From Eutreptiella sp. 'Long Island Sound 2002' (taxonomy: Eukaryota; Euglenozoa; Euglenophyceae; Eutreptiales; Eutreptiaceae): DNA of 64,000 nt. Below are positions 31,058-42,261 of the stretch, piece after piece (position 1 is the stretch's first letter; every line of letters begins with the position of its first letter). The position numbers and the translations under genes were made by a program. The notes beneath the pieces are model-generated. The model did no database searches and was not told where the DNA came from. It was given only the letters and a program-made list of their open reading frames with translations. The stretch is from positions 102,302,357 through 102,366,356 of the forward strand of contig OZ038382.1 in NCBI GenBank assembly GCA_964036045.1. The letters run 5' to 3'.

Positions 31058-33999
31058 ATGGACCCCGAGTCTTTGGGGAAGGCCTTGCAGGACTGCCTGC
31101 GGGCACTGGGTACGGGATAAGGCGCCGATCCACCTGCCGCGCCAGCGCCACAAGCAGCGGCAGCGCCTCCAGCTTTCCACCTGGCCGACAAGTTCCCGCT
31201 GAAGGAAGAAGTGGTGGTCCACAACACCTGCAACCCCGACACCACCCTGGCGCCCGAGACGCCTGAGTGGCGGTGGCTGGCTGACGTGACGCCGAAGTAC
31301 GTGTTCCGCCGTGCCATGACGCTCTGGATGAAGAAGCACCGCCAAGAAGACAAGGATGGGGTCCAGTCCTACCCCTGGGAGACGAAGTGCCTGAGCGCCG
31401 GGGAGTTTTCGGAGTGGAAGGTCTGTGTGTGAGTGTGTTTTGGGGTTGTTGGTTTGCTGTTGTCTTGTTGTTTGCTAGTTGATTGTGCTGGTGTTTTTTG
31501 GTCTTTTGGTAGATGTTTTGATATGACGCATGCTGCGTTTCGTTGCTGTGTGTTTTTGTGTCTATGAATGTTCTGATGTGCATTTGTGTGGTGCGTTTTC
31601 TGATTGTAGGTGGTCCGTGGGCCGGGGCGGTGGTCAGAGCGCAGGACACGGTCCACGCTTCTTCTTCAAGGCCCCGGTGGAGTTGCCACCAGGTTGGTTC
31701 GACGAATCGGAGGTCCAGCGGTACACGGCGACTCCGAGCAGCATGCTAGCTATGGGCGCCACCATCTCAGGTGGGGGAAAGCACAAGAAGGCCAGGGCAA
31801 GCGCCGCGACGGCAGCAGCGGCGCCAACGGCAATGGCACCATTGACATTTGTGCAGCCAAGTGTGGTTCAAGCGATCCAAGGGGTGCAACAGGTGTGCAG
31901 TAGTTCAACCGTCGTTTCAGCGGGTTCAACCGTGCGGCTGAACCGCCTTCACCGTCTTCAACTGTGCACAGTTGAGCGTCACCTTCCTACACGCTGAATC
32001 GCGTTCCCCCACTTCTGCGGTTCACCTGCCTCCTTGCTTTCTCTGCAGTTCACGGCCAGTGATGTGCCTGAGCACATGTTCGTGGTGGATCGGCGTGGCC
32101 CTGGCATTGTCGTCCGCGGGCGATGGCCACCCATGCCCATCGTGGAGTGGTGGGACGTGTGGTATCGGCAGATCCCTGGCGCCGCTCAAGTGGTCAACCG
32201 CATGAGTCGCGGCGTGCAGCGGGGCTTGCGGGAATTGAGCAATGCTGGGCAAGGCAGTCCTGCGCCAGAACGGCAGAGGTCAACGCCCCTGGAGTCCAGT
32301 CCAGCCGTCACCACCGCGCCCCAACCAAGTCCTGTGGGAGACAGCTTTGAGGAGTTCTACAAGAGTGTGTGGGACCGCCCACTTGGAGCAGGTGCAGCAT
32401 CCGAGAGCAGTGGAATGGCCCCCAAGCCTCCACGTCTTCCAGCACCACCGCCACCAGAAGAGACGAGCACCCCCGGCAGCAAAGTGGTTCCGAAGTCCCT
32501 GTTTCAGTCCGCCCGGAAGGGCAGAATCTCCGCATGCGTCAGCTCTGGAGGTGTGCACGGTTGAACCGGTGAAGTGTAGTTCAACCGCACGCTTGAACCG
32601 CCTGAACCACGGTTTCAGTATTTTTTCCTTTTTGCAGAGCCTGGATCAAGCCCAACAACGACGACTGGCGGTTGAGGACACGCGCAAACAGCTGCGACAG
32701 CGGTTCGGATGGGCGGCCAACACGCCGATTTGATGGGTCATTGTGGACGGTCCTGATGGCAAACCACGTCTGGCCGTTGGTACCCCGGGGAAAGCCACGA
32801 AGGGGATTCCCCGGCCCAAAAAGGGGGAAGAATTGGTCTTCCTTCCCCCGCAGTGGGAGGAGGAGGGTGATGCAGCTGGGACAACGTGGCCAGTTATTGC
32901 AGTCAAGGACAGCACAAGCTTCAGTAACCCCCACGCCGCCGAGGAGGCGTTGAAAGAGCGCCGCGCCCAGAAACAGGAAGCCATCGATGAGGAGGGCAAG
33001 AAGACAATGGAGGACTCCCCCTCGTACAGTCCACTCCAGGAGAAGGAGGTCACTCCCGCGCCGGAAGCTGAAGCGGAAAAGGACAGTGACAATGGAGTTC
33101 CTGTGCCGACGCCGCCCGTGATTCCAGAGCCAAAGGACACTGAGAAGCACATTCCTGTGCCTAGTCCGCCGGAGGTGCCAGAGCCAAAGGAGAGCGAAGA
33201 ACAGGTGGTCAAAGAGGAAAAGGTGGAATCTGCAGGTCCAGGGGTGCAGGAGCACCAGGACAGTGGGGAGGACTTGCCTGCAGCCCCGGTTGGTCAAGAG
33301 GAGACTGAGGAGGTGGGTGGAGCGCCAAAGGACGAGGAAATGCCTGCATGTAAGCAGGAAGATAACGAAGAGGCAGCCCCAGAGGTTGGTGCACCAGTGC
33401 CTCACGTGAAGGAAGAGCCACTCGCAAACGACTGACTTTTCACGTGCCTCAAGGGAATGAGGGGGTGGCAGTGGCGGGAGCGACATGAAGCACGGTACCG
33501 TAGGCAGTTGTGGAGGGCCGTAATGGTGCAGGGGCATCACCGTGTGCAAGTTGCAGTGCAAACGAGGAGAGATCCGGACCTGGTCCGGCGCGTGAAAGCA
33601 CACATCCGAAGTGTACTCCCCCAACTAACCTACACTGCGCTCGCAGTGGTCCATGGGGTGGGCGATCATCCCTTGCTTGTACATACGCATCCAAAGAATG
33701 ACAGTCCCCTTACGGGGGAAATAGCCCTGGGTGATTTTGTGGGGGGGGAACTGTTTACCAGTGCCCTACTTTGTGCAAATGGGCCTTCTCGTCCTGCATG
33801 GATACGTTGGGGGCGTGATTTATTATGGGGACACATTGTGGATCCTCGATATGGGGTCATGTTTAACGCTCTTAGGCCCCACATGCCTCTGGCGTGGTCT
33901 GGACAGCGCATTGTGCTCGTACCGTACACAGGCATTGCATGGGGACGTCTGCCTGTGGCGATGCAGAATGAACTGGTCACGTTTGGCTTCCCAAGGTGA
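31058..33999 (+). pseudogene. Multi-exon accessory gene ending in a 2OG-Fe(II) dioxygenase-like domain
   Basis: Probable exons: 31,058-31,420 (donor AAG|GTCTGT), about 31,637-31,892 (donor CAG|GTGTGC), 32,049-32,550 (acceptor CTTTCTCTGCAG), and 32,638-33,999. Exon 1 has an in-frame TAA at 31,118 and then WRWLADVTPKYVFRRAMTLW. Exon 4 has a charged Glu/Pro/Lys-rich stretch and two in-frame TGA codons (32,731; 33,433). The last ~180 codons read LPQLTYTALAVVHGVGDHPL, HTHPKND, IALGDFVGGELF, VMFNALRPHMPLAWSGQRIV and GRLPVAMQNELVTFGFP, matching the double-stranded beta-helix layout of JBP/TET-like dioxygenases: metal site, GGELF strand, distal His, Arg that binds 2-oxoglutarate. The expected HxD appears as HTH. 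Exon 3 to 4 joins one base out of phase, another sign of decay. Confidence 0.55.
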
Positions 34000-34554
34000 A
34001 GATGTGTTTTTTGTGTAGCGCTTCGTGCAACAGCGGTGCAACCGGTGAAGCCGGTGCAACCGCGCGCCTGTCCAGCCGTTGAACCTCCTCGAAAGCCGGT
34101 TACATTTTAGTGTAATCCATGAGGAAACAAGCTTCTGACAATCAAGTGTAGGCTTGCATGTAATTGTTGTTCACTAAAAAGGGTCCAAAGTCCTAAAGGG
34201 AATCCAAACAAGGCGCAGGGGTGTATGTCACCACGCCTAACGAAAAGTTGATGGTGAAGCCGTGCGGTTTCACCAATACAGCCGCCGCCACTGGCACCTA
34301 CACCACCACCGCCGTGAAATATGATCCAAGAGAAATAGGTCTCCAGTGTTTTGCACCAATGAGGTAAGAAGATTTTCAAAAACATTATTTTTAGGGGGTG
34401 TGGCATCTCTTGCAGGGCTGAAAAATAGCGGTTTTCAGGTTGCTACTTAGCAATTTGTTGCTGTACCACGATAGGGGTTCAACCGTGGGGAAGCCGTAAT
34501 GAAGGTGCGCGGTTGAACTCGGTTGAACCACGGTTTCACTTGGGTAATTCAAGG
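34000..34554. other. 3' subterminal non-coding region of the TIR element
   Basis: Between the dioxygenase-like gene and the right TIR. GGTTGAACC motifs near both edges, AT-rich centre. No supported gene. Confidence 0.6.
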
Positions 34555-34581
34555 GTACCTGATCCAAATGAGCACGTAGGG
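34555..34581 (-). repeat. Right terminal inverted repeat
   Basis: 27 bp ending GAGCACGTAGGG, reverse complement of the left TIR, followed by the duplicated TA. Confidence 0.95.
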
Positions 34582-34996
34582 TAAGGGAACTTTATTTACA
34601 GTACAACCCCTTCTCAAGGTTGCCCCCACTTCTTCATGTATTCTAATCCCTATTTGGTGGGTCCCAAGCATGTTTCATGTACTATGGGATCCTAACAATA
34701 TACCTGGGCCTAAGCCAAGCCCCAAACACGAGAGGAGAGAAGAGAGATAGATAGAGGAGACGCGCCTGGCGGCGGCACCAGAGAGCACGTGGTGCTTCCT
34801 AGGTGAGTCCTAACTTGGTGTATTTTGACTATTCAAGGGATGGTTGTAGAGTAAGAGTGGAAGAGCCATAAAGGGTGAACATGAGTGCAAATGTGATTGT
34901 GTTTCATAGTCCTTTTTTGCTATGGGCTGAGCTGGAGAACGACAATTCTATGAGCCCATTACTTTGCTGTTTTCGAGGAGGGTGCATAATCTGACT
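34582..34996 (+). repeat. 5' LTR of LTR-2, right part
   Basis: Continues the LTR after the transposon. TTTATTTACAGTAC near 34,592 to CATAATCTGACT aligns with 61,637-62,049. With the left part the LTR is about 970 bp. Confidence 0.9.
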
Positions 34997-35007
34997 GGTA
35001 GCAGACA
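34996..35007 (+). other. Primer binding site of LTR-2, tRNA-Met type
   Basis: TGGTAGCAGACA directly after the LTR, similar to the tRNA-Met primer site and almost the same as that of LTR-1 (TGGTAGCAGAGG). Confidence 0.7.
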
Positions 35008-35129
35008 ACTCCTGCTTTGCCTAAATTGACTACCCATTGGATTTAAATTCGATTTAATTCCAGCTTGGAAATTTAGAAAGGGACGGAGAAGAATTCCTTG
35101 ACTCAGGAAATCGAGTCTGAAAAATTGAG

Positions 35130-37234
35130 ATGGACCATGTGAGAAGTTTTAGCAGCCTAGAAGCTACGGGCGTTCCTGAAAACGACGTGCAAGTGTTGAT
35201 GCCTGTCTCCGACGACGAACTAGTCGTGCCTACCATGGCCGGGTTTGGAACCCCAGAAGTACCTCTTGACGGATCTCGATTCGAAGCCTGTCGTTTTTCT
35301 GTGCCTACGTGTCATGAGCATGCAGATCCTGTGGCCCCACGTCCAGAGCCTTCACAGAGTAGCATGACGAAAGCTGATCTAGCGAGTGCTATGGACGTCC
35401 TGATGTTGCTCAGCCATAGTGGTCAGTTGCAACGGATGGTAGCAAAAAACAAATACCATGATGGTTCATTTACCCATGCCCAAGGGACTCATGAACCGGG
35501 GATCGCATCGTCTTCAACTAATCCTTTCCAATCCGTGTCCTGGCGTTCTAATGTGACTTACGTCACTGCGTCTCAACCCCATATCCATGGAGAACCGATT
35601 GTGAATGGAGTGCCTACCGGAGTTCCTGAGCCTAAGTTTTTCTCTGAGCCTCATGCTCCTGAAGGGCCTCAAGTTTTCCAAGCCTCTGCTTCTGCGGAAG
35701 AGAGCACTATCCTTTTGTCGACCTTGCAACAGCTCAAGGGTCGTCTTGAAAACTTAGAAAATAGGACTAGTGCTAACTTAACCACTAACCCTTGCGTACC
35801 TTATCACCCCTCTCCTCTAACCCGAGTATGCACCGGGCTTGCCCGTGTCCCTCCCGGAGTCAAGTTGCCTATGTACCCCGTACGAAAGCACCCAAACCCG
35901 TTGCGTGCTTCACCACTACCTACGAAGTTTACACCCTCAACAAGCCCTCGCCCTAGGACGTGGTCCACTAGCGCCTATGGCACTACTCCCCGACCCCACA
36001 CAACCGGTGCCACAGACCGGTGGAGGAACCAAAGCTATTTTCAAACCTGAAACCGAAATCGAACCACCAACATTCTCGGGTAAGGACCTTGACGTTTACG
36101 CCGAAGATTTTTTGAGGTTTTTGAGGTCGACGGGGCAAGAAGACCTGAATGAACGAGCCAAAGGGGACCTTGTTATCAACAGTTGTGATAGCAAGAACGC
36201 GAAAGAAGTTGTTCTGGGGGCGCTGAAGAAAGGTGACTATTGGGTAAGGTTCCTTATCACGCTCGAGAAACTCTACCCCTCCTAGGTCGGGGACCTAGAG
36301 CCTATTCAAGAGATAGAGCGTATCCCTCGGTTGAAGGAATTCCCAACAACCGCGGACATAGCCCAATATGTCCAAAAGCTTACTACGGTTACGGGCCAAT
36401 TGGCTACGTCCTACTACGACAACTCCAAAGCCCTCCTACACCTCCTACCCCGTGTTCCTCCAAAAGCCATGGACGAACTACGGGCTACTCACGAGAGGTT
36501 GTCTAGGATACACACTTTCAACTCTCTCGCTGACCTCCTCTATGAGTTGGCGCTTAAAAGAAAGTCGGACGCTACGCTCAAGAACTTGCACTCTATGGCG
36601 CAACTCCAGTGGCTAGACGGCAACGCCAACACCAACGCCAATGCCAACAAGGATCAAGGGGGAGCCTTTGCCCACTCGTTATGTGAGGAGTGCTTTGTGG
36701 CCTTTCAACAAGCACGAGGACAAGGACAAGGCAACGGCAACTGTGGTGCTGGTGGTTGTGGCCCTGGAGGTGGTGGTCGCTGCAAAGGTCAAGGCCAAGG
36801 ACAATGGTATTGGCGAAGGCAAGTCGAAGAGGTCAACTCTCAAGCGCCCAAGTTCTTTGCCACTGTGTATTGCCCCAACTGCGGGACAAAAGGCAACGTG
36901 CGGGACAAGGCGTGGCAAGAGAGCCTTGACGCTCGTAGGGAAGAACAAAGACAAACGAAGAATGGTCAGGGCAAAGGAGGGAAGGACCAAGCGAAAGGAG
37001 GCTCGAAAGGAGAAGAAAAAGAAAGGGGAGGAAAAGCGAACGGAGGAAAGGCGAACGAAGAAAACGAAGGCAAAGGAAAAGGTGACGACAAAAGAAAGCC
37101 TCAGGAAAAGTTACTCTTGGAAGAGTTGTCGGAAGGGGATCGGGAAAAGAAGCGTAAGACAGTTGTCAAGCTCGAAAGGCAAGCTAACAACCTCAAAGAC
37201 TTTCTCGCAGGTGAGACTCAGGGGGAGGCCTAGC
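35130..37234 (+). pseudogene. gag: gag-like protein of LTR-2
   Basis: Starts at ATG 35,130 with HVRSFSSLEATGVPENDVQV. A coiled-coil-like stretch (LLSTLQQLKGRLENLENR) lies near residue 205. The frame shifts around 35,920-36,030 and continues as EPPTFSGKDLDVYAEDFLRF, the retrotransposon gag pattern, meets TAG at 36,283, and runs on in phase through KDQGGAFAHSLCEECFVAFQ, Gly/Gln repeats, a CPNCG zinc-ribbon-like pair and a Lys/Glu/Gly-rich tail to TAG at 37,231. The capsid role is from pattern and position. Broken by one frameshift and one stop. Confidence 0.75.
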
Positions 37235-37779
37235 TGGAGGTAGGTAGGTAGGTAGGTGCATCCGGTCTTGGAGAGGCGCCCCATGGTTCCCGCTGGCGTT
37301 GCCGCTGCGACGAACAGGAGAAGGCTCCGCGCTTGAAGAGGGGAGGTGACTTACGTCCCGCAAGACCTGACTGTTGGCCCCCAACAAAGCCGCCCCGGGC
37401 AACACCGGGAGGGCTGACCGCCGCCAGCGTGACTGCTTGTCATGCCGGGGGGGTGGGCCCGCGTGCTTGCGCACGTCCCCTCCTTTGGGCGGAACCCTAG
37501 GGGTTCACTGGACTTCCTGGCGTATCCCGTTCCCAAGGCATGCATGCATGTTCTTGGTACTAGGGTTCCGAGGTTCTTTGGTGTCACAAGCTCCGCCTCG
37601 AGACCCAAAGCAGAGAAGGCCTTAGGATGCAGCCTTACCCCCGGGCTCCAGATCTCGTTTGGCCGGGTCACCTGCATGGCACGGGCTGCCTCAGTGCCCG
37701 GGCTACGGACACTGGGTTTCCTACTGTTGCGTGGCGCTTGTGTTAGGGTCTCGGTTGTGGTTGGGTTCGGGTTTCGGCT

Positions 37780-39960
37780 GCGCCCCGCCACTCCTGGCTG
37801 GGGTGGTGTGGTGGGTGTGTGCCTGTGTGCCTGTTCCGATTTGTACCCCGCCACTCCTGGCTGGGGTGTGCGGCGTGCGTGTGTGGGCTTGGGCTCGGGT
37901 TTCGGCTGCACCCGGCCACTGCTGGCCGGGGTGTTGGGGTTTGTGTCTGCTCGTGTGCGCGCCCCGCTTGCACCCCGCCACTCCTGGCCGGGGTGTGCGG
38001 CGTGGGTCTGTGTGCTTGGCTCGGGCTTCGGCTGCGCCCCTCCAGTCGTGGCTGGGGTATTGGACTGTGCGTGTGCTTGTGTGCTTGGTCCGCTTGTACC
38101 CCGCCACTCCTGGCTGGGGTGTGCGGTGTGGGTGTGTGTGCTTGGCTCGGGTTTTGCCTGCGCCCCGCCATTCCTGGCTGGGGTGTTGGGCTGTGTGTGT
38201 GCTTGTGTGCATGCTCCGCTTGTACTCCGCCACTCCTGGCTGGGCTGTGCGGTGTGGGTGTGTGTGCTTGGCCTCAGGTTTCGGCTGCGCCCCGTCACTC
38301 TTGGCTGGGGTGTTTGGTGTTCTTGTGTTTGTGGGCGCTCTCCGCGTGTATCCCGCCACTCCTGGCTGGGGTGTGCGGTGTGGGTGTGTTTGCCTGGGCT
38401 CGGGCTTCGGTTGCGCCCCGCCACTCCTGGCTGGGGTGTTGGGGTTTGTGGCTGCTTGTGTGCGCGCCCCGCATGTACCCCGCCACTCCTGGCTGGGCTG
38501 TGCGGTGTGGGTGTGTGTGCTCGGGCTCGGGTTTCGGCTGCGCCCCGCCACTCCTGGCTCGGGTTTTGGGGTGTGTGTGTGTGTTTGTGGCCGCGCTCCG
38601 CTTGTACCCCGCCGCTCCTGGCTGGGGTGTGCTGTGAGGGTGTGTGTGCTGCGGCTCGGGTTTCGGCTGCGCCCCGCCACTCCTGGCTTGGGTGTTGGGC
38701 TGTGTGTGTGCTTGTAGGCCTGTTCCGCTTGTACCCCGCCACTCCTGGCTGGGGTGTGTGGCGTGGGTGTGTGTGCTTGGGCTCGGGTCTCGGCTGCGCC
38801 CCGCCACTCCCGGCCGGGATGTGCGGTGTGGGCGTGGCTGCCTGGGCTTGGTTTGCGGCTGCGCCCCGCCACTCCTGGCTGGGGTGTTGGGGTGTGTGTG
38901 TGTTTGGTTGCCCGCTCCGCCTGTACCCCGCCACTCCTGGCTGGGCTGTGTGGTGTGGGTGTGTGTGCTTCGGCTTGGGTTGCCGCTGCGCCCCGCCACT
39001 CCTGGCTGGGGTGTTGGGGTGTGTGTGTGTTTGTCAGCGCGTCCCGCGTGCACCCCGCCACACCTGGCTGAGGTGTGCGGTGTGGGTGTGTGTGCTTGGG
39101 CTTGGGTTGCGGCTGCGCTCCGCCACTCCTGGCTCAGGTGTTGGGTGTGTTTGTGTTTGTGGGCCTGCTCCACGTGTACCCCGCCACTCCTGGCTGGGGT
39201 GTGCGGTGTGGGTGTGTGTGCTTGGGCTGGGGTTTGGGCTGCGCCCCGCCACTCCTCGCTAGGGTGTTGGGTTGTGTGTGTGTTTGTGTGCGCGCTCCGC
39301 TTGTACCCCGTCACTCCTGGCTGGCGTCTGCGGCGTGGGTGTGTGTGCTTGGGGCTGGGTGTCGGCTGCGCCCTGCCACTCCTGGCCTGGGCGTTGGGGT
39401 GTGTGTGTGTGTTTGTGTGCGCGCTCCGCTTGTACCCCGCCACTCCAGGCTGGGGTGTGCTCTGTGGGCGTGTGTGCTTGGGCTCGGGTTTCGGCTGCGC
39501 CCCGCCACTCCTCGCTCGGGTGTTGGGGCGTGTGTGTCGGTGTGCATGCTCCGCTTGTACCCCGCCACTCCTTGGTGGGGTGTGCGGTGTGAGTGTGTGT
39601 GCCTGGGCTCGGGTTTCGGCTGCGCCCCGCCACTCCTGGCTGGGGTGTTGGGGTTTGTGTCTGCTTGTGTGCGCCACCGGCTTGTACCCCGCCACTCCTG
39701 GCTCGGGTGTGCTCTGTGGGCGTGTTTGCGTGGGCTCGGGTCTCGGCTGCGCCCCGCCACTCCTGGCTGGGGTGTTGGGGCATGTGTGTCGGTGTGCATG
39801 CTCCGCTTGTACCCTGCCAGTCCTGGCTGGGGTGTGCTCTGTGGGTGTGTGTGCTTGGGCTTTGGTTTCGGCTGCGCCCCGCCACTCCTGGCTGGGGTGT
39901 TGGGGGGTGTGTGTCGGTGTGCTCCGTCTGATTGTACCCCACCTTTCCTGGCTCGGGTTT
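37780..39960. repeat. Dimeric minisatellite, half-unit about 62 bp, about 35 half-units
   Basis: CCCCGCCACTCCTGGCTGGG recurs about every 62-63 bp. Two half-unit types alternate: one continues GTGTGCGGTGTGGGTGTG, the other GTGTTGGGGTGTGTGT, giving a ~125-bp dimer. No stop falls in several phases, so frames up to 606 codons (plus) and 591 codons (minus) stay open; these are not genes. A short stretch of the same repeat lies at 54,200-54,400 in insertion 3 in inverse orientation. Confidence 0.93.
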
Positions 39961-41860
39961 GTGGTTTGTGGGTTGGGTGTTGCCTGGCACCTGTTCCTGT
40001 GCCGTGCCTTGGTGCCGGTTGTGCGCGCTGCCCGGGTTTGCGGCACCCGGTGGCCTTTGTTGCTTGGCACCTGTCCGTGTGCCTTGGTTGTGGCCGACGG
40101 CGTGCCTCTCTGGCGTGCCTTGTGGCCCTACTTTGGTGCGCCGCGCCTCGTCCCGTCCAGTCGCTCGCGGTGCTCCGGTCGGCTTTCCTGACGCCGTTGT
40201 GCCTTTCTCCATCCCGGGGGCTTACGCCCCCGGATTTACTGGGCGGCTGCGCGGGGCACGTGGAGGCCGGCCGAGAACCGGGCTCGTTGTGCCTGCCGCT
40301 GGCCGCTGCCGAGGCAGCGGCGCTGGGGTAGCTCCGCGTCGTACCTGTTCTGGGCCCCGCAATGGGGTTGTCCCTGGCGGGTCCCTCGGGCGTCGGTCTT
40401 GGGCTGCGTGCGCTGCGGTGGTTTGGTGTGTGTGGACCCCTCACTGACGCGTCCGGTTTCCCGTACCGCCCGTCTTTCGACTGGAGACTTGGCCGGTGTA
40501 CCGGGGCTGTTTCGTGTGGACGACGACACCGCCACTTTCGGGACGGAGAGCGCCACGCCCGGGTCCCGCGCGTGTGTGCGTGTGCGTGCCCTTCTTGGCC
40601 GGGTCGGGCAGGCCGGCCTCCCGGGTGCGCTCTGGTGCGCCTGAGCTTTCCTGTGGCCGGTCTTGGTGCGCTCTTTGTTTGTTCGGCCCCCTCCAGGCTG
40701 GGGTTGCCCTGTTTGTGGCTCTTGTTGGGTTTTCTTTTTTTTCTTTTCTCCTTCCCTGTTGCGCCCCCGCTGTTTCCTGCTTTGCGTGTTGTCCGGCCCG
40801 GGGTGCCTTGGGCCTTGGCGTCTTGTTGCCCCCACTCCCCCCCCCCCCCTCCTTCTTTTTTTCTCCTTGCTTTTCTTTTGTCCTTTGATTTTTTTTTCAC
40901 CCCGGCCGTTTCTTGCGTTTCCTGTTTTCCGGCCCCGGTTGACTTGGGCCTCCGCGCCTCGTTGTCCTCCTGCCCCCCCCCCCTTTCTTTTCGTCCCCCC
41001 TTCCTGTTTGTTTTTTACTTTGTTTCTTGGCTTTTTGTTTTGCCGGTCGTGCGGTGTGGGGCCGGTTTGTGTGTCCTGGGCTGTCCGATGTGCCAGTGTG
41101 TGCTTCGGTGGTGCTGTCCCTGTGGTTGCTCTTTGTGCGGTGCTCTCTCACCCCTCTGGCGCTGGCTGGTGTTGTGTGATGTTGCCTGTTGTGTTTGGAT
41201 GTTTGCTGTTGGGCCTGGCTGTCCTCTGTTGTCTTCTGGTGGGTCTTGGTGTCGTGTTTCGGTGGTGCTGTCCCTGTCTGGCCGCGTGGCTCGCCGCCCT
41301 GTGATTTGGTGTGGTGTGTCTTGGTGTTCTGCTGCCCTGTGTTGTGTTCTGTGGCGCTGTGCTGTCGTGTGGTGGTGTGCTGTCGTGCTCTGCTGTTTGT
41401 TTGCGTCGTTGCCTGTGCCTGTTGTTTGTTTCCTGCCGCTGCGCGTCTGCTGTCTGTGTTCTGGGGTGTCGTGCTGTGCGTTCCCTGTCCTCTCCGCCCT
41501 GTGCGGAACTGTGCTGCGCTGTGCTGGTGCCGTTGCATTGTGCTGTCCGCGTCGTCTGTGCTCTTTCTGGTGCCTGGTGTTGTTGGTTCCTGGTGTCGCT
41601 GCCTGTTGTTGGGGGTCCGCTGGTGGCTCTTGTTGCCTGGCGTTGTCGTTTGGTGTTGTGCGTCGGCTTTGATGCCCGTGTCTGCACTGGCCGTCGCTCG
41701 GTGTCTTCCCTGTGGTGTCCTGCTCCCCTGTGTTGTGTCCTGTAGCGCTGTGCTGCCGTGTGGTGCTGTGCTGTGGTGCCCTGTCGTCTTTTTCTTTTTT
41801 TCTCCTTGCTGGTGGCGCTGGTTTTCTGTTTCCCCTTTAAAATTTCCTGCAAAACCCGTG
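39961..41860. other. Low-complexity interior of insertion 1
   Basis: Strong strand asymmetry: the plus strand is T/G/C-rich, the minus strand consists of CAGCAC/ACACCA-like runs. Open frames here are Arg/Thr/Gln- or Cys/Val-rich and match no family. Similar CAGCACAGC-type sequence occurs in insertion 3 at 52,700-53,030. Confidence 0.55.
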
Positions 41861-42248
41861 AAAAGGGTGGTCCATTTTTGAAAATAACCCAAAATTATAC
41901 TCTACGCAACCCGCACGCGAGCAGCAAGACCACATTTTACTCACTGACTTATGTGTTACCCGGCGGCCTCCATGGCGTCGTTGTTGAAAGTACTCCGAAC
42001 TCCGAACTCCGAAAGTACTTGAACTTGTAGCTGAAGTTGGTGGTCGTGGTCTTGACGGTGCGTGATTTCGGCCTGCAGCGAAAAGGAGGTGAAGGCGCTG
42101 AGGGGGGAGCACGAGCGGGAGGGAGAGGTACATGGTGAATAAAAGAAGGCGTGAGGAAGCGAGTGCAGGGGCGTGGCGTGTTACGAAAAGAATTTCCGAA
42201 TTTTACGTGTTGCTCGCGACGCAGTTTTCTTTGCGTAGACGGCAAATT
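41861..42248 (-). other. 5' end region of insertion 1
   Basis: About 390 bp of ordinary composition at the 5' end of the minus-strand element. It has a triplicate CTCCGAA (42,000 region). No gene recognised. It would be the 5' untranslated region and promoter of the retroposon. Confidence 0.4.
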
Positions 42249-42261
42249 AGGCCTAGCTGGA

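Larger units (their letters stand above)
29217..34540. repeat. Dispersed GGTTGAACCG motif within the TIR element
   Basis: GGTTGAACC or its complement GGTTCAACC occurs in clusters at 29,231-29,291, 29,682-29,705, 29,884-29,931, 30,970-31,010, 31,905-31,945, 32,559-32,620, 34,030-34,085 and 34,473-34,535. These lie in both subterminal regions, the intergenic gap, and introns, and are absent from the long exons. Several are adjacent palindromic pairs such as GCGGTTGAACCGCTGAACC. Confidence 0.85.
29175..34581 (+). mobile_element. TIR DNA transposon, 5,407 bp, with TA target duplication
   Basis: The ends are perfect 27-bp inverted repeats (29,175-29,201 and 34,555-34,581) beginning CCCTACGTGCTC. 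TA flanks both ends (29,173-29,174; 34,582-34,583). The unoccupied site is preserved in the other LTR of LTR-2 (GACCCCTAAGGGCCC at about 61,630), where one TA is present, which proves both the insertion and its duplication. It carries two genes on the plus strand and many copies of a GGTTGAACCG motif. TA duplication is typical of Tc1/mariner, but neither the ends nor the proteins look like that group, so I leave the superfamily open. Confidence 0.95.
37239..42248 (-). mobile_element. Retroposon insertion 1 in LTR-2, 5,010 bp, minus orientation
   Basis: AGGCCTAGCTGGA flanks it exactly (37,226-37,238 and 42,249-42,261), a 13-bp target duplication. On the minus strand its 3' end is a CCTACCTACC tail; the next ~490 bp (37,250-37,725) are the reverse complement, with diversity, of 54,436-54,905 in insertion 3. 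Tail plus duplication indicate target-primed reverse transcription. No RT or endonuclease is recognisable: long frames on either strand are low-complexity products of a minisatellite and of C/T-rich sequence. It is therefore a non-autonomous or heavily decayed non-LTR element. Confidence 0.75.

Noticed and set aside
31041-31656. Minus-strand frame of about 200 codons opposite the accessory gene
   Set aside because: Thr/His/Asn-rich shadow; splice sites and domain patterns support the plus strand.
37442-40900. Very long open frames (up to 606 codons) on both strands
   Set aside because: They are translations of the 62-bp minisatellite and flanking low-complexity DNA. Several phases on both strands stay open at once, which is a property of the repeat, not of coding.
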